Assembly (NCBI GenBank): GCA_937928175.1
Contig: CALFVP010000113.1
Coordinates: forward strand, 1-8,705
Source of the DNA: an uncultured bacterium
GTDB lineage: Bacteria > Spirochaetota > Brevinematia > DTOW01
DNA length: 8,705 nucleotides
Direction of reading: 5' to 3'
The notes under the pieces were generated by a model. The model saw only the letters and a list, made by a program, of their open reading frames with translations. It searched no databases and had not been told where the DNA came from. Shown piece after piece: positions 7,007-8,705 of this stretch. The translations under genes were made by a program, and so were the position numbers. Numbering within the stretch: position 1 is the stretch's first letter; each line of letters opens with the position of its first letter.

Positions 7007-7028
7007 GTAAAAATTATGTAAAAATTAT
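7007..7028. repeat. Perfect tandem duplication of an 11-bp unit at the 3' end of the MurJ gene
   Basis: GTAAAAATTAT occurs twice in immediate succession (7007-7017 and 7018-7028). The second copy contains the MurJ stop codon (7025-7027, minus strand). The unit is AT-rich, forms no stem-loop and looks like a slippage duplication; no function is evident. Confidence 0.75.
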
Positions 7029-8575
7029 TTAAAGACTTTTTTTATTCTATTTACTAGAGTGTTAGCTGATTGTATTTTTAGAATGTAGCACAGTGTTATT
7101 GTTAAGGTTAGTGATAAAGTAACTTTAATGAAAGTTATTATTATTGATGTAATGTAAGTATCTTTGAAAGTGATAAGGTTGAATAGTATTTTTATTGTTA
7201 GTGTTGTTAAAATTGTTGCTAGTGATATTTTTAGTAATTCTATGAATATTTCTTTTTTGTTATGGATGTTTTCATTTTCTATAATGAATATATGTAGAGT
7301 TGATACAATTGTAGCAATAAGGAATGATATAGGTATTCCTAGGTATGACCTTATAGTTAAAAAAATAATGAGGTTTATTGTTACGTCTAGAAATAGGTTT
7401 ATTATAGAATTTAAAATTGGAATAATATTTTTTCTTCTTGAGAAGGTTATTTTTGTTAACAAGGAGTTTAGAGATATAAAATATGTTGAAATTGCGTATA
7501 TTGAGAATAGTTCTTGAGTTAACCTTAGAGCTGATTGTGAGTATTTTCCTTCACTTCCGAGTATGATGCCAGATATATCTCTGTATACTGCTTTTACTAT
7601 ATCATCTCCAAATACGATAAAAACTATTGTTATGGGTATTATAAATAAGTTTAGTGTTTTTATGCTTTCGTTTGATAATTTTCTAAAATTAGTTAGGTCG
7701 TTTTTTGAGTATAGTTCTGAAAGGGTATTTAATCCTACTATTGACACTGCTACTGTAAACATACCTATTGGGGCTTGTATTAATATGTAAGCATTTGAGA
7801 TTGCAGCAACAACTCCTTCAAAAAAAGAACCAAATAATCTCGATACTATACCGTTTAACTGAATAGTTAAAGATAGCGCTATTAATGAAAAGAAACCTAG
7901 TATAAACTTTTTTGTGTATTCGTCAATGTTTACTATTTCCTTGAATGGTATTGATATGTTTTTGATATCTTTAATAAAGAAGAGAATTTGGAATAGTAGC
8001 ATACCTAGTGATCCTATCACAACGGACCATGATAGTATGTATACTCCTGTATAGTTTAGAAGTGCTATTGTTATTATTGTTAATATATTTGCTACTACTG
8101 GAGCAAAAGCAAAACCTATGAAACTGTTATATTTTGCTATTTGTATTGCTGCTAGGAATGATTGTAAAGAGATTAGTGTTACTGCTACTGACATTATTGA
8201 TATTAGGTTTGATGTTTCAGTTATCTTATTTTCGCTAAATCCAGATAAGGTTATCTTTGCCAGAGGGTATGATAGTAGTATTAATGCTATAGTTAGTAAT
8301 AACGATAGTATTGATATGAATAGGAATGATTTTGCTACAAAGTATTTTAGGAAGGGTTTATTTTCATTTTCGCATCTTTTATATAGGGGTATAAGAATGT
8401 TGTTTATTGCTCCTTCACCTACGAATATTCTGAAAGTGTTAACTATTTGGAATGCTCCCCAAAATGTATCAATCAAACCAAAATAAAAATTTACAAATAT
8501 GTTTTTGAAAAGTCCTAATATTTTGGACAGAAGCGTACCTAAAGTGTTTGTAAATATGCTTTTTAAAGATAACAT
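7025..8575 (-). CDS. murJ: MurJ/MviN-family lipid II flippase (divergent)
   Basis: This 516-residue polytopic inner-membrane protein has about 12-14 hydrophobic helices, and its length is normal for MurJ, which moves lipid II across the membrane for peptidoglycan synthesis. The N-terminus aligns without gaps to E. coli MurJ: LLSKILGLFKN (15-25) against the family SRVLGFARD. It is followed by FG, D36, N46, R49 and E54-G-A, which match E. coli D39, N49, R52 and E57. The helix-7 region keeps Q267-x-P-x-G271 before a hydrophobic helix, but the family's ADRL is A-Y263-I264-L, so the Arg equivalent to E. coli R270 is absent and R18/R24 are Lys. Comparison with E. coli is from memory. The call is MurJ by architecture; another MOP-superfamily polysaccharide transporter is the main alternative. 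No Shine-Dalgarno precedes the ATG; a TATAAT box lies 16 bases upstream. The CBS gene starts 79 bases downstream on the same strand. Confidence 0.82.
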   Translation of the reverse strand: MLSLKSIFTNTLGTLLSKILGLFKNIFVNFYFGLIDTFWGAFQIVNTFRIFVGEGAINNILIPLYKRCENENKPFLKYFVAKSFLFISILSLLLTIALILLSYPLAKITLSGFSENKITETSNLISIMSVAVTLISLQSFLAAIQIAKYNSFIGFAFAPVVANILTIITIALLNYTGVYILSWSVVIGSLGMLLFQILFFIKDIKNISIPFKEIVNIDEYTKKFILGFFSLIALSLTIQLNGIVSRLFGSFFEGVVAAISNAYILIQAPIGMFTVAVSIVGLNTLSELYSKNDLTNFRKLSNESIKTLNLFIIPITIVFIVFGDDIVKAVYRDISGIILGSEGKYSQSALRLTQELFSIYAISTYFISLNSLLTKITFSRRKNIIPILNSIINLFLDVTINLIIFLTIRSYLGIPISFLIATIVSTLHIFIIENENIHNKKEIFIELLKISLATILTTLTIKILFNLITFKDTYITSIIITFIKVTLSLTLTITLCYILKIQSANTLVNRIKKVFK

Positions 8576-8591
8576 TTGATTATTCTAAAGT

Positions 8592-8597
8592 ATTATA
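8592..8597 (-). promoter_or_regulatory. Probable -10 box (TATAAT) of the MurJ gene
   Basis: A perfect TATAAT on the minus strand ends 16 bases before the MurJ ATG at 8575. No convincing -35 element is seen at 16-18 bases further upstream, and there is no ribosome binding site between the box and the start codon. If used, the transcript leader would be only about 9 bases. Confidence 0.4.
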
Positions 8598-8705
8598 CTT
8601 ATCTTTTCCAAGTTGTATTGGGATAGTTTGATAGGTTTGAAGTTTCTTATATTAAACTTGATTTTGTATTTAAATATAAACTAATATTCTTTTTATGGGT
8701 ATATT

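Noticed and set aside
7164..8486. Open plus-strand frames opposite the MurJ gene
   Set aside because: They arise from the AT-rich codons of a membrane protein read backwards; no motif or plausible start is seen.
8647..8705. Minus-strand open frame ending at 8647, a possible tail of an upstream gene
   Set aside because: Only 18 codons are visible and nothing is recognisable; an open frame this short is expected by chance.

Overview
The window is a low-GC (roughly 30% by eye) bacterial segment. The organism has an outer membrane: two tandem genes encode secreted, beta-rich proteins ending in a C-terminal phenylalanine, as expected of outer-membrane barrels. On the plus strand G exceeds C even inside a minus-strand gene. 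Together with the low GC and the mix of genes, this fits a spirochaete-like or other AT-rich diderm lineage, but no marker gene fixes the phylum, so that placement is inference only.

Layout. Bases 1-3240 (plus strand) hold two tandem paralogues: the 3' part of one gene, cut by the window start, and a complete 692-residue protein. The complete protein has a signal peptide, a FecR-type domain, a Pro/Gln-rich linker and a barrel-like domain. The second gene's ribosome binding site overlaps the first gene's stop codon. Bases 3274-8575 carry five genes on the minus strand, convergent with the first block. In transcription order they are: a MurJ/MviN-family flippase (7025-8575), a small two-CBS-domain protein (6523-6945), a PP2C/SpoIIE-type phosphatase whose N-terminal half looks like a degenerate CBS pair (5340-6506), an OmpR/PhoB-type response regulator (4608-5294), and a maltodextrin-type ABC substrate-binding protein (3274-4551). 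All gaps are under 135 bases, and I see no RNA genes, CRISPR arrays or mobile elements.

How the genes may work together. The CBS protein, CBS-like/PP2C phosphatase and response regulator sit 16 and 45 bases apart on one strand and look like a signalling cassette. A nucleotide-sensing input (CBS), a serine/threonine phosphatase and a transcription factor would be co-expressed, with an exported sugar-binding protein downstream. No histidine kinase, anti-sigma factor or ABC permease is present, so the partners must be encoded elsewhere. This cassette and the FecR-plus-barrel pair are the two least conventional parts of the window.

Two translation-start styles coexist. The second barrel gene, the binding-protein gene, the CBS gene and the phosphatase gene have clear Shine-Dalgarno sequences. 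The response regulator and MurJ genes have none, and each has a -10-like box only 15-16 bases before its ATG, which suggests very short leaders.
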